Source: Macrosoma leucophasiata
Taxonomy: Eukaryota; Arthropoda; Insecta; Lepidoptera; Hedylidae
Length of the DNA: 64,000 nucleotides
Assembly (NCBI GenBank): GCA_036365455.1
Contig: JAWQUS010000010.1
Span: 22,182,501 to 22,246,500, forward strand
Reading direction: 5' to 3'
The position numbers and the translations under genes were made by a program. Positions 62,641 through 64,000 of the stretch are shown piece by piece (positions within the stretch are counted from its first letter, which is position 1; every line of letters starts with the position of its first letter). The notes below the pieces were generated by a model that saw only the letters and a list, made by a program, of their open reading frames with translations, was not told the origin of the DNA and did no database searches.

Positions 62641-62909
62641 AGCAGTTGGGTTAAAATATTATACTACAAGGTACAGAAGCATTAGTCAGGGTTACAAAAC
62701 AATAAAAAAAATATTAAAAAGTGGAAATTTGTAAAAACGGGAAGTAAAAATGCATTACAAGGTGTACATTTTCTGTATTTTTTCCAAATGGTAATAATTT
62801 TTAAAATACATTACATAGATTTTTTTTGTATTTTTCTGATAACTGTTATCACCTGACCTATCACCCAGTACCGGCTTGACGTCGCATTCTGGGACACCCT
62901 GTATAGTTG
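62641..62909. other. AT-rich stretch with a solo MITE end
   Basis: CGGCTTGACGTCGCATTCTG GGACACC at 62,871-62,897 matches the right terminus of the MITE at 57,274. The matching left end is not found nearby. Confidence 0.5.
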
Positions 62910-63048
62910 CGATTATACGGTAATGTATGCCGTTATAGCTATCACAGAGACAAAACAATTTAGGCCTCAGGGATGACAACGAATCTGCATTTTGATCTAT
63001 TGTGTGACATTTGAACAGCATGCTCGTTTCATCTCGGGTCACATTACC
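62910..63048 (+). repeat. A-family 3' fragment, old subfamily
   Basis: GGTAATGTATGCCGTTATAG CTATCACAGAGACAAAAC, GGCCTCAGGGATGACAACG and GAACAGCATGCTCGTTTCA are family words in order. The poly-A end is missing. Confidence 0.65.
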
Positions 63049-63049
63049 A

Positions 63050-63180
63050 AACTACGAGGTTAGGCCAGTTGTCAGAAAATGGAAAAAAAAACAATAGCGC
63101 TTAGTTACCGAGCCGGATATCGAGCCCAGGACTCCAGTAGTAGCCTATTACCACCAGACTACCGACGCAATTAAAAATAA
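63050..63180 (-). mobile_element. SINE C, 3'-truncated
   Basis: On the minus strand: TGCGTCGGTAGTCTGGTGGT AATAGGC...GTCCTGGGCTCGATATCCG GC, then TTTTCCATTTTCTGACAACT GG. The tRNA-like head and part of the body remain. Confidence 0.75.
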
Positions 63181-63189
63181 CTTTTCTTT

Positions 63190-63472
63190 TTTTTTTATGT
63201 AATGGAAGTGGCAAACAAGCATGCAGTGATGTGCATGTTAAGTGATGACTGCAACCTATAGACACCCACACAGACTAACGTCAAAATGCAGATGCGTTAC
63301 CACTCCTGAGGCCTAAGGTATTATGCATCTGTGCCGGAAATTACAGGGCCGTACATTACCATTGACCGGAACGCGATAGTGCTGAACGCTATCATTAAGC
63401 GGCAAATATATAAGGTAATGCGGTGGTGCCTACGCCCGCGAGCTCAGTCACTGGAGCTCTACCACCAGTAAT
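63190..63472 (-). repeat. A-family repeat, full length
   Basis: Runs from TTTTTTTTATGTAATGGAAG TGGCAAAC to CACTGGAGCTCTACCACCAG TA. Young subfamily, uninterrupted. Confidence 0.88.
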
Positions 63473-64000
63473 ATAATGATGTTGATACCTGAATTAAATA
63501 AGTTACGACGCGAGACCGACGTATGCGAATTTATTTTGTGAAATAACTTTCTGAAACGATAAAGTTATAACTAAAATCACCTCACATGCCTACAGGCGAG
63601 TCAACTATTAAATTATACGTCCCCATGTGGTACGTAGTTTGAATGGAAAGCGAGAGACAATTCATCAGATGCAATACTCGTACAACTTCACCGGGATATC
63701 GGGGAATGTTTGTGTAAAGGGTCGTCCATATTGTTTGCAATTTACGATAAATGATGGCTTATTGGAAAATTGTGGAATTGATTTCACAATATCTCATTTA
63801 ATTTTGTACAGAGATTTCACTTTTATTGAAAGAAGATAACCATTGACGTGTAAAAAAGGCATGATTTAAACTGATTATCGTATAGGTACCTACTGGTATC
63901 TCATTACATATTGAATATAGGTATCGACTGCATCAATTAATATAGTCGGAACTACATTTTGGCCAATTTTGTTTTATTGCATTAGAATGTCCATAATATG
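63473..64000. other. No recognisable feature
   Basis: A 70-codon frame at 63,627-63,839 shows no domain. The window ends in AT-rich DNA. Confidence 0.4.

Overview
The window reads as nuclear DNA of a moth or butterfly (Lepidoptera). It is AT-rich and has no confident host gene. It is packed with repeat types I associate with lepidopteran genomes: tRNA-derived SINEs, short elements ending in GGGCAACAGCTAGT or similar, 5'-truncated LINEs with AATAA or CATA tails, and many small inverted-repeat elements. I cannot name the species.

Layout. 1-32 kb is a mosaic of short repeats in unremarkable AT-rich sequence. The commonest is a ~290-bp family (called A here, about two dozen copies in the window) that has been hit repeatedly by other elements: a 218-bp MITE, tRNA SINEs, LINE 3' ends and a younger A copy. 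33-38 kb holds two arrays of a 15-bp GC-rich minisatellite (GAGCGTCCCGACGCC and variants). The second array sits at the centre of a large inverted duplication with ~1.1-kb arms. 40-41.5 kb has a truncated LINE reverse transcriptase. 43.8-44.5 kb has a broken RTE-like LINE. 45.8-46.35 kb has a two-unit tRNA-bearing retroposon with a target-site duplication. 47.2-51.2 kb has a nearly complete LINE (endonuclease plus reverse transcriptase) broken by a short perfect hairpin and carrying a 636-bp tandem duplication of its 3' part, meeting another LINE tail to tail. 53.85-56.66 kb is an apparently complete hAT DNA transposon with an uninterrupted 686-residue transposase, matching ends and an exact 8-bp target duplication. 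57-64 kb returns to small elements: MITEs, a mariner 5' fragment, a 58-bp satellite array, and more A and SINE copies.

The coding content is mobile-element protein: hAT transposase, mariner N-terminus, and reverse transcriptase/endonuclease of several LINE families. The strongest candidates for something new are (1) a retroposon with a tRNA-like domain in its middle rather than at its 5' end, (2) a stem-loop shared by the 3' ends of three LINE families whose stem bases differ but still pair, (3) short perfect hairpins at coding breaks in two unrelated LINEs, (4) the minisatellite-centred palindrome, and (5) the intact hAT copy. No database search was possible; family names rest on recognised motifs.
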